Origin: Secundilactobacillus hailunensis
GTDB taxonomy: Bacteria; Bacillota; Bacilli; Lactobacillales; Lactobacillaceae
Direction of reading: 5' to 3'
DNA: 60,040 nt
NCBI RefSeq assembly: GCF_005405185.1
Contig: NZ_BJDO01000001.1
Location: 1 to 60,040 of the forward strand
The notes beneath the pieces are model-generated. The model was given only the letters and a program-made list of their open reading frames with translations, made no database searches and was not told the DNA's origin. Below are positions 1 to 9,145 of this stretch, in pieces. Each line of letters begins with the position of its first letter. Positions within the stretch are counted from its first letter, which is position 1. The position numbers and the translations under genes are program-made.

Positions 1-2
1 CT

Positions 3-77
3 TTCCCAAAAGAAGCGCAATTGGAGGCTTGTTTACCGTGGAATTATGAACCTGATCAGCAATTAGTAACTGAATGA
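3..77 (+). CDS. 3' end of a truncated, unidentified CDS
   Basis: A reading frame entering from the left edge is open for 24 codons and stops at TGA 75-77. It ends ...LPWNYEPDQQLVTE and is followed within 10 nt by a terminator-like hairpin, which is why it is read as the end of a real plus-strand gene. The fragment is too short to assign to a family. The other two plus frames also run a short way, so the frame choice itself is an inference. Confidence 0.35.
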   Translation, partial: FPKEAQLEACLPWNYEPDQQLVTE

Positions 78-83
78 AATACA

Positions 84-119
84 AAAACGGACTAACTCAA
101 ATATGAGGAAGTCCGTTTT
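84..119 (+). terminator. Rho-independent terminator of the left-edge gene
   Basis: A 10-bp perfect stem (aaaacggact / agtccgtttt) with a 16-nt loop lies just after the stop at 77. The right arm ends in a run of T. It closes the plus-strand gene that enters the window. Confidence 0.6.
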
Positions 120-187
120 GTGTTTCAATACGTCCGGTTATAGTGTGCTTACTGTTAAAGCCTACAAAGACGGTCTTTGAAGAGTCA

Positions 188-225
188 AAAATAATCATCA
201 CTCCAATCGGAATGATGATTATTTT
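188..225 (-). terminator. Hairpin, likely terminator of the minus-strand dlt/hydrolase transcription unit
   Basis: Two 17-nt arms with one mismatch and a 4-nt loop are flanked by A and T runs, so it could end transcription in either direction. It is the first strong hairpin downstream of the minus-strand serine hydrolase at 365 and lies just beyond the SDR relic at 283-351. Confidence 0.55.
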
Positions 226-282
226 CAATACATTGATTTTAATGCTAAAGATGTGATTTCGATTTGAACTAATCAACCCCAA

Positions 283-351
283 TTACCAAGTAACCGCGCC
301 GCATTCTTGGGTAAAAGTCCCGTTAGCATCGTTCTTAGGGTCACTGACCAT
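283..351 (-). pseudogene. Relic of the 3' end of a short-chain dehydrogenase gene
   Basis: Reading the minus strand gives 22 residues plus stop (MVSDPKNDANGTFTQECGAV, then TW). This matches the C-terminus of the intact SDR ending at 8363 (ASDPKNDANGTFTQEGGKVAW). About 59 of 69 bases agree, and some similarity continues about 50 bp past the stop. Nothing upstream of this piece resembles an SDR: the neighbouring bases belong to the hydrolase at 365. It is therefore a decayed partial copy, in the same orientation as the intact gene 8 kb away. Confidence 0.8.
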
Positions 352-364
352 ATTCAAATAAATC

Positions 365-1702
365 CTAATAGTCCGCCGCAATCTGATACATTAAATAAAC
401 AAAGTCTCCTTGGCTAAGATTATTTCTTAATGGTGACTGATTACTAAACACAACTGCAACGTGGTAATTATTCTTGCTGCTATCGTAACCAGTATGGTAC
501 CCCTGGCCACTAAATGAACCATTATTATAGACTTCACCTGGACGGCTAACGAATAAGCCGCCAGAATAATGGCTGCCGTAGCTAAGAAATTGCTGATACT
601 GTTGCTTAGTCAAAATGACGCCGTTTTGAAGCGATAGAACAAACTTCAAATAATCGGTGGGTGTGGTGAGTATATTCCCAGCACCAACGATGGCTGATGC
701 TCTAGGAAAAGATAACACATTTGGATCCATATAATTAGCCTTTCCCTTGAGAGTATAAGATTCTGCCAGTTTATTAGTTAAATGAATTGGCTTATCTTCT
801 ACCAAGATCGATTCGTGCATGCCAGCCTTACTAAAAATACGCGTTTCAACGTTAGACATGTAGGACTTGCCGGTAACTTTAGCAATAATTCCAGCTAAGA
901 GTACAAAGTTATCATCGCTATAATGATAACCTGGATGCAAGTTTACTTTCATGACTTTTATAGCCAAATCAACCGCTTGCTGCTCGTTTAAGCTCTGACG
1001 TGGAAATTGTTCACTATTGCTGATTCCAGAGGTCATACTTAGAAGTTGTTTAATTGTAATCTGCTTACTGTTAGCTACTTGCGGATAATATTTGCTTAAT
1101 TGTGTGTTAGCAGCAATCTTTCTTTGGCTGATCAGTTGTTCAATAATGACACCCGTGATTGCCTTTTGCAGTGATGCCAGCGGGTATACCACGGTGCCAT
1201 CACTACTATTACTCAGTTTATTAGTGATACTGGCATACCCTGTATTGATAACAGTTGGGGTTGTTCCGCCTGCCGGAATTAACGCGACCGATCCTAAGAA
1301 ACCAGCATTTTGCATGGTTCCTTGTGCGACATTTTTGAAAGACGTCGGCTTAATACCATGAATGTGCATCCAGCCTAGATATTTATTAAAATAACGTAAT
1401 TTTACGTACGACCCTGTTTTGGTGGTCTTGGTCTGCATCACGCGAACATAATCATCGCGATAATTACTGCCGTTTGCATCACGGGTTTTCGTGCTCCGAC
1501 TGGTATTATACGGTCCATCATTGTAAATCGCATAACCACTACCCAGCTGATTGATAATTTGTGCATCGTAGTGTCGGTTACTCGTTTTCAAAACACGGTT
1601 GTAACTTGCACTGGCCCTTTGGCAACCTCCAAGCATTTCCGCACACACGATAGTCACGACAACCGTTAAGAGTTTACAAGAAAAATCCAGACTCCTATGC
1701 AT
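365..1702 (-). CDS. Beta-lactamase-family serine hydrolase (PBP-like), lipoprotein with SH3-like N-terminal module
   Basis: A 445-residue extracytoplasmic serine hydrolase. The start at 1702 is chosen because AGAGGAAAGGG precedes it; an upstream GTG at 1762 has no ribosome binding site. Residues 1-27 form a signal peptide ending in a lipobox-like LGGC (C27), and residues 35-120 look like an SH3/GW-type wall-binding module. The catalytic domain has S177-LQ-K180 and a third motif H403-TG. The second motif is YSD (261-263) where the family usually has YxN. It is last in a minus-strand run with the dlt genes and a second hydrolase. Trimming or transferring D-Ala on teichoic acid or peptidoglycan is the best guess. 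A D,D-carboxypeptidase or class-C-like esterase is possible; substrate not determinable. Confidence 0.8.
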   Translation of the reverse strand: MHRSLDFSCKLLTVVVTIVCAEMLGGCQRASASYNRVLKTSNRHYDAQIINQLGSGYAIYNDGPYNTSRSTKTRDANGSNYRDDYVRVMQTKTTKTGSYVKLRYFNKYLGWMHIHGIKPTSFKNVAQGTMQNAGFLGSVALIPAGGTTPTVINTGYASITNKLSNSSDGTVVYPLASLQKAITGVIIEQLISQRKIAANTQLSKYYPQVANSKQITIKQLLSMTSGISNSEQFPRQSLNEQQAVDLAIKVMKVNLHPGYHYSDDNFVLLAGIIAKVTGKSYMSNVETRIFSKAGMHESILVEDKPIHLTNKLAESYTLKGKANYMDPNVLSFPRASAIVGAGNILTTPTDYLKFVLSLQNGVILTKQQYQQFLSYGSHYSGGLFVSRPGEVYNNGSFSGQGYHTGYDSSKNNYHVAVVFSNQSPLRNNLSQGDFVYLMYQIAADY

Positions 1703-1799
1703 AAACAAGAACCCTTTCCTCTCTAAATTAATGATTCGTTGGGATTTAATCCTTTTCAACACAGTTCACAACTAGATTATGCTTCAAATACTAGTGATC

Positions 1800-2936
1800 T
1801 TAACTCAACATCCGATTAAAAAGCCGTTGCGCAACTGGTAATATCGGTTCTCCTGGGCGGTAATCATTTGATAATAGAATCACACCGGATTTACCATCAT
1901 GCGTCAGTAACCCAGCCGATTCATAGCCATAGCCTACACCATGTAAACGCACGCCATTCAACTGATTATACACACCTCCACCGTAACTTGAAAAACTCCC
2001 TGGACGGTGAAGTATTCTGATATTCTTCTTTGAGACGATTTTGCCACGCAATAACTGCTGTTCGGCTTTAAATAGATTACTACTCGTCATGTAGATATCG
2101 CCAGTCCCCAGTTCCGTACTAATTGATGCTTGGGACTCTTTAAATGCTCGGAAGTAACTCGAACGGGTTTGCGCCTTTGAATGGTAGCGATAGCCATTCG
2201 TTTTAAACTGATTATGGGACCAATCTTGCACAAAACCCGTATGAGTCAAGTGCATGGGTTGCTGAATTGTTTTGGCAAAATTATTGACATACGATTGTCG
2301 CGTCAAGCGCTGTACGATTCCTGCTAGTAAGACATAATTAACCGCGTCATACTTCCATGACCCTAATTTATTGGGGCGACTTTTGACATGTTTAACTGCA
2401 TAACGCACGATTCCAGATTCACTTAGGACCGTTTTGGCCTTCTTTTTCATTGAAAGTCCAGAAGTCATGTCTAATAAATTACGAATTTGAATCGCATGTG
2501 CATTGTGAATTTTGGGGTAAAAATTTGATAGTTTTGTCTTCATGCTGAGCCGATTTTGTTGGATCAATTTCATAATCATGGCAGCCGTTAACGTTTTTTG
2601 AATCGAGAGGATTTGATACTCAGATTGATTGGTATTTAATTTCTTTTTAGCATAGTTCGCATAGCCAAACGATTGTTGATAAATTGGATGGTTATTTTTG
2701 ACAACTAGAGCAGTACCAACAAAATGATGTGAAACGAGTTCTCGTGTAATCCGATTATCTGTTGTATTGGAAGAATGTTGTGTTGCAGTTGGCTTCCGAC
2801 TTTTTTCAGGTAATTTAGATTGTTGCTTTATTTCCGATACATTGTTTCTGGTTTGATGCCAATAATAAGCTGACCCAATAACGCCTAAGCCAAATAAAAC
2901 CAGAAAAGAACTGATTATTCTCTTTCTCATATTCAT
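1800..2936 (-). CDS. Membrane-anchored beta-lactamase-fold serine hydrolase, candidate teichoic-acid D-Ala esterase (DltE/PbpX2-like)
   Basis: 378 residues: one N-terminal membrane anchor (about 8-25), a Lys/Gln/Ser-rich linker to about 65, then a PF00144-type domain. S111-IQ-K114 is the nucleophile motif. The YxN motif is replaced by YDA (196-198), and the third motif, normally KTG or HTG, reads GYGYES (335-340). The start has AAGGAG 12 nt upstream. It follows dltD by 155 bp on the same strand. In Lactiplantibacillus plantarum a serine hydrolase of this fold (PbpX2, renamed DltE) is in the dlt operon and removes D-Ala from lipoteichoic acid; position, anchor and non-canonical third motif fit that role by inference. 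A carboxypeptidase cannot be excluded. Confidence 0.8.
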   Translation of the reverse strand: MNMRKRIISSFLVLFGLGVIGSAYYWHQTRNNVSEIKQQSKLPEKSRKPTATQHSSNTTDNRITRELVSHHFVGTALVVKNNHPIYQQSFGYANYAKKKLNTNQSEYQILSIQKTLTAAMIMKLIQQNRLSMKTKLSNFYPKIHNAHAIQIRNLLDMTSGLSMKKKAKTVLSESGIVRYAVKHVKSRPNKLGSWKYDAVNYVLLAGIVQRLTRQSYVNNFAKTIQQPMHLTHTGFVQDWSHNQFKTNGYRYHSKAQTRSSYFRAFKESQASISTELGTGDIYMTSSNLFKAEQQLLRGKIVSKKNIRILHRPGSFSSYGGGVYNQLNGVRLHGVGYGYESAGLLTHDGKSGVILLSNDYRPGEPILPVAQRLFNRMLS

Positions 2937-3091
2937 TTGTTTCTGAATCTCCTTGACATTATAGTCAATAATTTCTTCAAAAATATACTGAACTCGCTAA
3001 AACGCTTCATAACCGGATCTAGTCACATAACCAATCTTTGTCAGAAAAATAGCGCGCTCAGAATGATTAAAAGTGTGACATATCTAGCCCG

Positions 3092-4342
3092 TTATTTAAC
3101 GATTTTTTCCTGCCAATTCTTTGAAAAGTAGTAACGATTAATCTGATAATGTGGTGTTCTTTGACGTTTTGCAATGAACGGCTGTGCAGCTTGATCAACC
3201 GCTAACCACCCACGCCACCCTAGATGGATGCTATCCTGCATAAAATAATTGATATTCCCATCTTGAGTTAAATCAAGTACATTATTAAAACCTTGACTAT
3301 TTAATTGTTGTTTAATTTTGTGACTAGTCGACATCAACATCTGCTGCGATAGTCCCGTATACTTTGCCCATTTGGCATTGACTGGCGGAATGATGAACAA
3401 AACATCAGTATTAGTCTGTTTAAACTGATTTAGCATAAGCTCAAAATCACTGTATTCGGGAGATTGTCGATAATCAAGGTTGACCTGACAATTTTTCAGC
3501 GTTTTAATTTTGCCACGTAACTTTTTACGATATAGATTGTTTTCAATCTGAAGTTGATTGGAATTGGTGTTTCTTTTCCCCATCGCTCCGGCTAATCGGT
3601 TAATCTTCGTAAATGAATAACTCTGAGGAAGTTTTTTTGTCCCGTTATTTAGCCGTCTCATCTTATTTTTTACAATAAACGCCGAAAAGAAATGGTCTTC
3701 ACCGTGTAATACCTTTAAGCGTAACTGCAAGTAACGGCGTTGATTAGCTGACAATTGCTCACCGTTTGCAATTCGTAAAGTAGCTTTTCCCATCATACTA
3801 GTACGGTGAAAAGCGTTCATTTTGAGAAGTCGTTTTGCCGCATATTGATCTGCTTGGGTGTTCTTCGCTTTTAATAACCACTGAGCCGTTGCTAAAGGCG
3901 AATAATAAGCTGAAAAGGCTGCAGGTATTTGACCTTTTTTTGTAAACCACTGGGGCGAAACGACGACGACTGCTTTCTTATTTTTAAGTTGTGACGTCAT
4001 GTCCTGCATCGCAAAATAGTGAGTCAATGATTGTGTCCCTGCCTTACCTAATAAGAATGGGCGTTTTGACCAATGATACTTCTTTGCGACGACACTTGGA
4101 TGAGTCATATCCAACCGAGAAAGTTCAGATGACCCGAAAAAGGGAACGTAACCGTTCTTTAGTGCGGCTGTTTTGATAGCTTGTCCTTTTAACACATTAT
4201 TCGACTGTGACAAAGAGGCCTTTTCGAGCCCTGAGGCACTATATGATCCAGCTTTGTACGGATAAATTAGTAATAAGCATGACATAATTATCGCTACCAA
4301 AACTGGCCCAATGGTTAATCCAAGTTGATGACGATGTTTCAT
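3092..4342 (-). CDS. dltD: D-alanyl transferase DltD
   Basis: 416 residues. An N-terminal membrane anchor (about 8-27) is followed by an extracellular SGNH-like domain with GSSE (70-73) and a C-terminal D-x-x-H (about 370-373), the Ser/His active-site pair of DltD. It accepts D-Ala after export and passes it to lipoteichoic acid. The start ATG at 4342 overlaps the dltC stop (ATGA) and has AAAGGTGG upstream; a longer frame to 4387 would run inside dltC and lacks support. The overlap implies translational coupling. Length is typical. Confidence 0.95.
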   Translation of the reverse strand: MKHRHQLGLTIGPVLVAIIMSCLLLIYPYKAGSYSASGLEKASLSQSNNVLKGQAIKTAALKNGYVPFFGSSELSRLDMTHPSVVAKKYHWSKRPFLLGKAGTQSLTHYFAMQDMTSQLKNKKAVVVVSPQWFTKKGQIPAAFSAYYSPLATAQWLLKAKNTQADQYAAKRLLKMNAFHRTSMMGKATLRIANGEQLSANQRRYLQLRLKVLHGEDHFFSAFIVKNKMRRLNNGTKKLPQSYSFTKINRLAGAMGKRNTNSNQLQIENNLYRKKLRGKIKTLKNCQVNLDYRQSPEYSDFELMLNQFKQTNTDVLFIIPPVNAKWAKYTGLSQQMLMSTSHKIKQQLNSQGFNNVLDLTQDGNINYFMQDSIHLGWRGWLAVDQAAQPFIAKRQRTPHYQINRYYFSKNWQEKIVK

Positions 4343-4572
4343 TGTAAGCTTTCCACCTTTGAAATAATTTTGTTCGGTGTTTCCCATTCCGAACGATTGA
4401 ATTCTGAAATTGGGATTGAAATGCCAAATTGTTCTTCTAACTCCATAACTAATTGAACGGTGGCCATAGAATCAAGCAGGCTATTCTCATAAAGATTGGT
4501 ATCCATTTGACCGCTTAAATCTTGACCTGTTAGTTCCTTTAAGATGTTAAGTACCTTTTGTGTATTGTTCAT
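4339..4572 (-). CDS. dltC: D-alanyl carrier protein DltC
   Basis: 77 residues, an acyl-carrier-type four-helix protein. S35 in LLDSMATVQ is the phosphopantetheine attachment site. DltA loads D-Ala as a thioester on this arm, and DltB uses it at the membrane. A GGAGG box lies 9 nt before the ATG, and the stop overlaps the dltD start by 3 nt. The C-terminal helix matches the family, and no residue of note is missing. Confidence 0.95.
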   Translation of the reverse strand: MNNTQKVLNILKELTGQDLSGQMDTNLYENSLLDSMATVQLVMELEEQFGISIPISEFNRSEWETPNKIISKVESLQ

Positions 4573-4593
4573 AATGCAATTCCTCCAATTATT

Positions 4594-5808
4594 TTATTTG
4601 AACCATAATGTATTTAAAAATCCTGAGAAAATTAAGAAGCTAAAACAAACTGTGTTAAACGTTAAAAATATAGCAATCCCTTCCGTGAACATGTTGTGTT
4701 TAATCAGATTAGGATGGGCTTTTTTATATCTAAGCCAGTAATCATTGATAATGATGGCGGTTGCGTGAAATAGCCCATAAACAATGTAATACCACGTTAC
4801 GCCGTGCCAGAATCCCATGATCAAAAAGTTAAGGAGATACGCTACTTGGGACACTCGAATACGATTTTTAATGAGTCGCTTTTTCATGATAAAGAATGTG
4901 ACGCGCATAAAAACAAAGTCTCTAAACCAGAAAGATAACGACATATGCCACCGATTCCAAAAATCTTTAATGTTGTGCGATCTAAATGGTGCATTAAAGT
5001 TTTCCGGTGTTTTAATACCTAAGAAATAACTAATCCCAATTGCAAACAAACTATAACCCGCAAAGTCGAAGAAAAGGTACATGCTGTAAACGTACATATA
5101 TTCGACCAAATGCAGTGAAAGTCCAGTTCCAAAAAATGCATGGCGTTCTAGTAGAGCAACGTGTGCAATCCGTGGCAGCAACCAGGTTCCAAAAAAGTAT
5201 CCAAGAATAAACTTATAAACAAAGCCTTTGAATATATACTGTACCCCACGATCGACCATTACCAAGTATGCATCTCTGCTTAATACTTGCTGTTCATCCG
5301 CTTGGAATCGTTTAAACCGATCAATCGGTCCTGAAGACACCGTCGGAAAAAACAGAAGAAATCTTACAAAATCTCGAACACGAATTTCTTTAATGGTTCC
5401 ATCTCGAAGTTCCATCAGAACTTGTACGGTTTTAAACGTTAGATAACTAATTCCTAAAAAGCCAAACAAAGAAAGCTGAGAGGACGGAAAAATTGGTGCT
5501 AACTTAACAATTACTAAGGGGAAAATACTGAGGATAATCATCGATAAAAACATCGCAGTTGAGTTATGACGCTTACGATAGGCTTTGTAAATTTGAACTA
5601 ATAGTTGTTGAAAAATGATATAAGCTGCTAGTGCAATACCTTGGTGCCATTTAATACCACCAAAAGTAATCAATAGGAAACTAAATGTCCAGATTGCTTC
5701 ATACACTTTCAACCTTTTTCCGAAATATAAACCGATCATTGCTGGCAGTAGTGTGCCAATTAAAAGAATAAAATACGCCGGATTCGTGTATGGTTGTAGG
5801 TTAATCAT
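4594..5808 (-). CDS. dltB: MBOAT-family D-alanine export/transfer protein DltB
   Basis: 404 residues and about ten or more membrane segments. The conserved MBOAT histidine is in GFWHG (H335), and the family's NRWHMSLSFWFRDF block lies upstream. DltB takes D-Ala from DltC and moves it across the membrane to DltD. The start is placed at the second ATG (5808), nine bases after GAGG; the first ATG at 5814 is only three bases from it. The gene overlaps the dltA stop by 8 nt, so translation is probably coupled. Confidence 0.95.
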   Translation of the reverse strand: MINLQPYTNPAYFILLIGTLLPAMIGLYFGKRLKVYEAIWTFSFLLITFGGIKWHQGIALAAYIIFQQLLVQIYKAYRKRHNSTAMFLSMIILSIFPLVIVKLAPIFPSSQLSLFGFLGISYLTFKTVQVLMELRDGTIKEIRVRDFVRFLLFFPTVSSGPIDRFKRFQADEQQVLSRDAYLVMVDRGVQYIFKGFVYKFILGYFFGTWLLPRIAHVALLERHAFFGTGLSLHLVEYMYVYSMYLFFDFAGYSLFAIGISYFLGIKTPENFNAPFRSHNIKDFWNRWHMSLSFWFRDFVFMRVTFFIMKKRLIKNRIRVSQVAYLLNFLIMGFWHGVTWYYIVYGLFHATAIIINDYWLRYKKAHPNLIKHNMFTEGIAIFLTFNTVCFSFLIFSGFLNTLWFK

Positions 5809-7297
5809 GACCATTAACCTCAGTAATCAAAGTTTTTACGTCGATTTTACCGTTAGCACTCAACGGTAATTTGTCCCGAAAGCTAAACCGTTGCGGGATC
5901 ATATAGGGCATTACTAACTTACCTAAAGCGTCTTTTATTTGATTGGTGTAAGCCAAAGTATTGTCGGTGGATTGCTTTGGTGACACAATTCCAATGAGTT
6001 GCAGAACTTTTCCTCTGTTATCATATTTGGGTACTACTACACCTTGTTTGATCAGTGAAAGTTGAGAAAGATAGTGATTGATTTCTTCCAATTCAATTCG
6101 ATAACCATTTAATTTAATTTGGAAATCGGTTCTACCACTATAAAATAGCAATTTGTCACTGTAGTAACCTAAATCACCGCTTTTATAGGCACGATGGCCA
6201 TTTAAATCGATAAAAGCTGCTGTTGTTTTTTCTGGGTTATTCAGATATCCTTTTGAAACACTTGGTCCTACAATGATAAGTTCGCCTTTTTCATTATGTT
6301 CTGATTCAATCACAATCGAAGTATCAGACTTCACATAGCCAATAGGTAATCGGGAATATTTTTTTAGGATATCAGTAGTTATTTCGACACTTGTCACCGC
6401 TACGGTAGTTTCCGTTGGCCCATAGGTATTGTAGACGTGTGCTAGTGGGAACCGCTGTTTTAACTTTTCAGCCGTGGCATGTGAGAGTTCTTCACCGCAA
6501 AATAGGAAAGTATCCAATTGTGGGAATGCTTCTGCAGTGAAATTAGGATCGACTAAACAGATATCGATCAGTGATGGTGTTGAAATCCAACTATTCAGTG
6601 CCAGCTTCGGAAGCAAAGTAAACATCGACATGAAGTTATCGGTAATTTTTTTGGGTAATACTTTCAACGTGCCACCACATACAAGAGTTGGATAAATTGC
6701 CATAACTGATAAATCAAATGAAAATGAAGGCTGCAGTAAAACATTTTGCCTATTAAAATTAAATGATTGCGTCATCCATTCAACAAAACTTAGCAAGTTC
6801 TGATGGGTAATTTGGACGCCCTTAGGTTTTCCTGTTGTGCCTGATGTAAATAGGATGTAGAAATTATCATTTAAGGCGAGTTCTTCTTTTTTTGTATCGT
6901 TGGAAGAAGTGATATATATTTCGTGTAGCTCTTTCAAACGAAGTAAGGGAACCTTAGTTTCTAATGGGAAGGGTTCAATGCTAATAATCAGTCCAGGATT
7001 GGCAGTCTCGATGATCGAAGCCAGTCGCTGCTGAGACGAGTGGGCATCTACAGGGATGTATGCGTGTCCCGATTTAGCGACACCAAGAAACGACACTAAC
7101 ATGTCAAAAGTTTGACCGCCATAGACCATCACCGGCACATCTTTATTTAAATTCAAGTGTTTAATAGCTGTCGCCATGCGTCCTGACCAAGTTGACAGTT
7201 CTTGATAAGTATTTTGGATTCCTAGATAATCAAATGCTACTGCGTTAGGATGCGACTTTGATACTTGATCAATTGTTTCCAAAATGTTTTTGTTCAT
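5801..7297 (-). CDS. dltA: D-alanine--D-alanyl carrier protein ligase DltA
   Basis: 498 residues of the adenylate-forming family. Visible core motifs are LFTSGTTGKPKG (P-loop), YNTYGPTETT, YKSGDLGYY, GRTDFQIKLNGYRIELEEI, and the C-terminal lysine motif PLSANGKID. It activates D-Ala with ATP and loads it on DltC in the cytosol. The ATG at 7297 has AGAGGTG about seven bases upstream; the GTG at 7306 lies inside that ribosome binding site and is rejected. A 25-bp gap separates it from dltX. Confidence 0.96.
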   Translation of the reverse strand: MNKNILETIDQVSKSHPNAVAFDYLGIQNTYQELSTWSGRMATAIKHLNLNKDVPVMVYGGQTFDMLVSFLGVAKSGHAYIPVDAHSSQQRLASIIETANPGLIISIEPFPLETKVPLLRLKELHEIYITSSNDTKKEELALNDNFYILFTSGTTGKPKGVQITHQNLLSFVEWMTQSFNFNRQNVLLQPSFSFDLSVMAIYPTLVCGGTLKVLPKKITDNFMSMFTLLPKLALNSWISTPSLIDICLVDPNFTAEAFPQLDTFLFCGEELSHATAEKLKQRFPLAHVYNTYGPTETTVAVTSVEITTDILKKYSRLPIGYVKSDTSIVIESEHNEKGELIIVGPSVSKGYLNNPEKTTAAFIDLNGHRAYKSGDLGYYSDKLLFYSGRTDFQIKLNGYRIELEEINHYLSQLSLIKQGVVVPKYDNRGKVLQLIGIVSPKQSTDNTLAYTNQIKDALGKLVMPYMIPQRFSFRDKLPLSANGKIDVKTLITEVNGHD

Positions 7298-7322
7298 TAT
7301 AAACACCTCTTAATTTTAATTT

Positions 7323-7508
7323 TTAAAATTCATTATAAATAAAATGTCCACCATTGATGCCACTGTAATCGTAAAGGTATACCAAGGTTAAAATGATGAT
7401 GATATAGCCAGCGGTTCTTAAGATGAACTGGATGCCAACACCATGGCACATAAGCCAAGTCTTGACTAATTGGCATCTTTTCTTGAAATTACTTTTGCCA
7501 ATTAACAT
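7323..7508 (-). CDS. dltX: Small membrane protein DltX, first gene of the dlt operon
   Basis: 61 residues: a basic N-terminus, one transmembrane helix (about 33-47), and the C-terminus GGHFIYNEF, whose FIYNEF end is the hallmark of DltX. In dlt systems this peptide carries D-Ala at its C-terminal motif between DltB and DltD. AGGAGG lies eight bases before the ATG. The N-terminus is about ten residues longer than usual. If M20 were the true start the protein would be 42 residues, but the strong ribosome binding site favours the longer form. Confidence 0.92.
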   Translation of the reverse strand: MLIGKSNFKKRCQLVKTWLMCHGVGIQFILRTAGYIIIILTLVYLYDYSGINGGHFIYNEF

Positions 7509-7798
7509 AAAAATGCCTCCTGTCTGAGTTTTTACTTAGTCTACCCCAGTATCAGAAGTGGGACTACCTATAAAAAATAAACCTAAACTGAAAAAAATTT
7601 AGTATTGAAATACGTTTTATTTATTTAACAATTAACATTAACAGTTTAAATAACAGCACTAAAACACAAGAAGCGTCCCGACATTGATGTCAAAACGCTT
7701 CATACTAGCTGTTATCTAAAGGCTGAAAGTACAAAAACAGACCGAGTCTTTACTACAAAAAGCATGTGGTATCAAATATTAGTGCTTTTAGATTTATT

Positions 7799-7844
7799 AG
7801 GCATTACCCAGCAGCCTCGCCAAGTTGCTGGGGAATGCCTTTTT
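7799..7844 (+). terminator. Strong hairpin with T-run, orphan terminator
   Basis: Arms of 17 nt (7799-7815 and 7824-7840) pair with two mismatches around an 8-nt loop and are followed by TTTT. No intact plus-strand gene lies upstream. It may be left from DNA that preceded the transposase relic at 7892, or it may insulate the dlt promoter region. Confidence 0.5.
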
Positions 7845-7891
7845 GAATTCATTGAAAATGGTATCAAGAACTGCGGTCAATATTTCGAATC

Positions 7892-8257
7892 GTGCACCTT
7901 GACCAGTTATTGTTTCTAGTAACCAGTCTAAGACTTGGGCAACCTCAATATCGGGTAATGCATAGTAATCAAGGGTCAGCTCATACCAGTAAAACGTACA
8001 ACACTGTCTTAGCTGCTAATAGGGTTCAGCAAGTACATCACGGTGCCGGAACCCCCGGTAACAATAGTTCAATGGAGTCATTTTGAAGTCATATGAAAGA
8101 TGAGTTTTTCAACTTCCATCAGGCGACCACTAGAACTGAACTAATTAACTTGATTAATCAGTATATTCATTGGTATAGCACCAAATGTCTACAACAAACA
8201 CTAAACGGCATGACCCCGGAAGAATACCGAAATCATGCCGTTCAAAACTGCGCATAA
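7892..8257 (+). pseudogene. Decayed IS3-family (IS150-like) transposase OrfB, C-terminal part
   Basis: The frame reads MHSNQGS...GTPGNNSSMESF, then a TGA, then SHMKDEFFNFHQATT...LINLINQYIHWYST...LNGMTPEEYRNHA and stops at 8257. These are the last two blocks of the DDE core of IS3-type transposases (HSDQG, and PMESFWGHMKDE with the catalytic Glu). The W after MESF has become a stop (TGG to TGA), the Asp of HSDQG is Asn, and the N-terminal half and OrfA are missing. A sequence around 8277-8290 (tgtccacttgacc) looks like an eroded terminal repeat. The element is dead. Confidence 0.85.
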
Positions 8258-8362
8258 ATCTTTAATTATTTGGTTGTCCACTTGACCTGTGCCAAGCCAC
8301 TGTACCTTTTTAACTTTCAACTTTTAGTTAATGTTAAAGATGCAATTTCAGTTCGAATCTAA

Positions 8363-9109
8363 TTACCAAGCAACTTTGCCGCCTTCTTGAGTAAAGGTCC
8401 CGTTAGCATCGTTCTTGGGATCACTGGCCATTTCAATTCCGCGACGGGCACCATCACTGACTGACTGTGCGCCATGTTCTTCAAAGGACTTCTTATTTAC
8501 TAAATCAGTTGCAGTCATACCAGGATCTACCGAGTTCACAGTGATACTGGTTCCTTCAAGCTCTTTAGCAAAGGACACAGTAATCCAGTTAACGGCACTC
8601 TTAGAAGCGGAGTAGCCAAATGAATTCAAGTGGTAGAACAATGAATCTGGATTCATAGCAGCGGTTAACGACCCCATTTCGCTGGAAACGTTCAGAATCT
8701 TACCAAATGGTGCTTTCTTTAATAATGGTAAAGCGGCTTGAATCATAGCGGTCGTCCCTAAGAAATTGGTATCAAAGACTTTTCGCAAAAATGCGAGTGA
8801 AGTTTCTGAGGGTTTCTTTGGTGCACCACCAGAAATGCCAGCGTTGTTAAACAGAATGTTCAGGTAGCCAAATTTCTTTTCGATTGCTGCCATGGTGCTA
8901 TCAATCGTACTTTGATCAGTAATGTCACAGTGAACTAAATCAACCGCGATTCCTTCGGCGCTTAAGTCTGCTTGCGTCTTTTTACCGGCTTCCATGTCAT
9001 AGGCACCGATAAAAATGTGCTGGCCTTTTTTACCTAATTGTTCAGCGTATTCACGACCTAGCCCTTTTTCAGCACCAGTAATTAAAGTAACAATTGTCTC
9101 TTTTGACAT
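8363..9109 (-). CDS. Short-chain dehydrogenase/reductase (SDR), NAD(P)-dependent
   Basis: 248 residues, classical SDR length. It has the cofactor motif TGAEKGLG near the N-terminus, NNAG, a conserved Ser in the NVSSEMGS segment, and the catalytic YSASK. The start at 9109 has GGAGG eight bases upstream; the longer frame to 9139 has no ribosome binding site. Substrate unknown: close relatives are annotated as carbonyl or alcohol reductases. It is monocistronic, with a small palindrome upstream (9146-9164). A relic of its 3' end lies at 283-351. Confidence 0.88.
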   Translation of the reverse strand: MSKETIVTLITGAEKGLGREYAEQLGKKGQHIFIGAYDMEAGKKTQADLSAEGIAVDLVHCDITDQSTIDSTMAAIEKKFGYLNILFNNAGISGGAPKKPSETSLAFLRKVFDTNFLGTTAMIQAALPLLKKAPFGKILNVSSEMGSLTAAMNPDSLFYHLNSFGYSASKSAVNWITVSFAKELEGTSITVNSVDPGMTATDLVNKKSFEEHGAQSVSDGARRGIEMASDPKNDANGTFTQEGGKVAW

Positions 9110-9145
9110 TATGCATTCCTCCGACTTTTTTAGATTCACAAATTA

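Noticed and set aside
97-282. 61-codon minus-strand frame near the left edge
   Set aside because: Covers two hairpins and the decayed flank of the SDR relic; no ribosome binding site.
7668-7704. Inverted repeat gaagcgt...acgcttc considered as an IS end or operator
   Set aside because: About 7-bp outer arms with interior mismatches; no partner repeat and no consistent placement relative to the dlt start.
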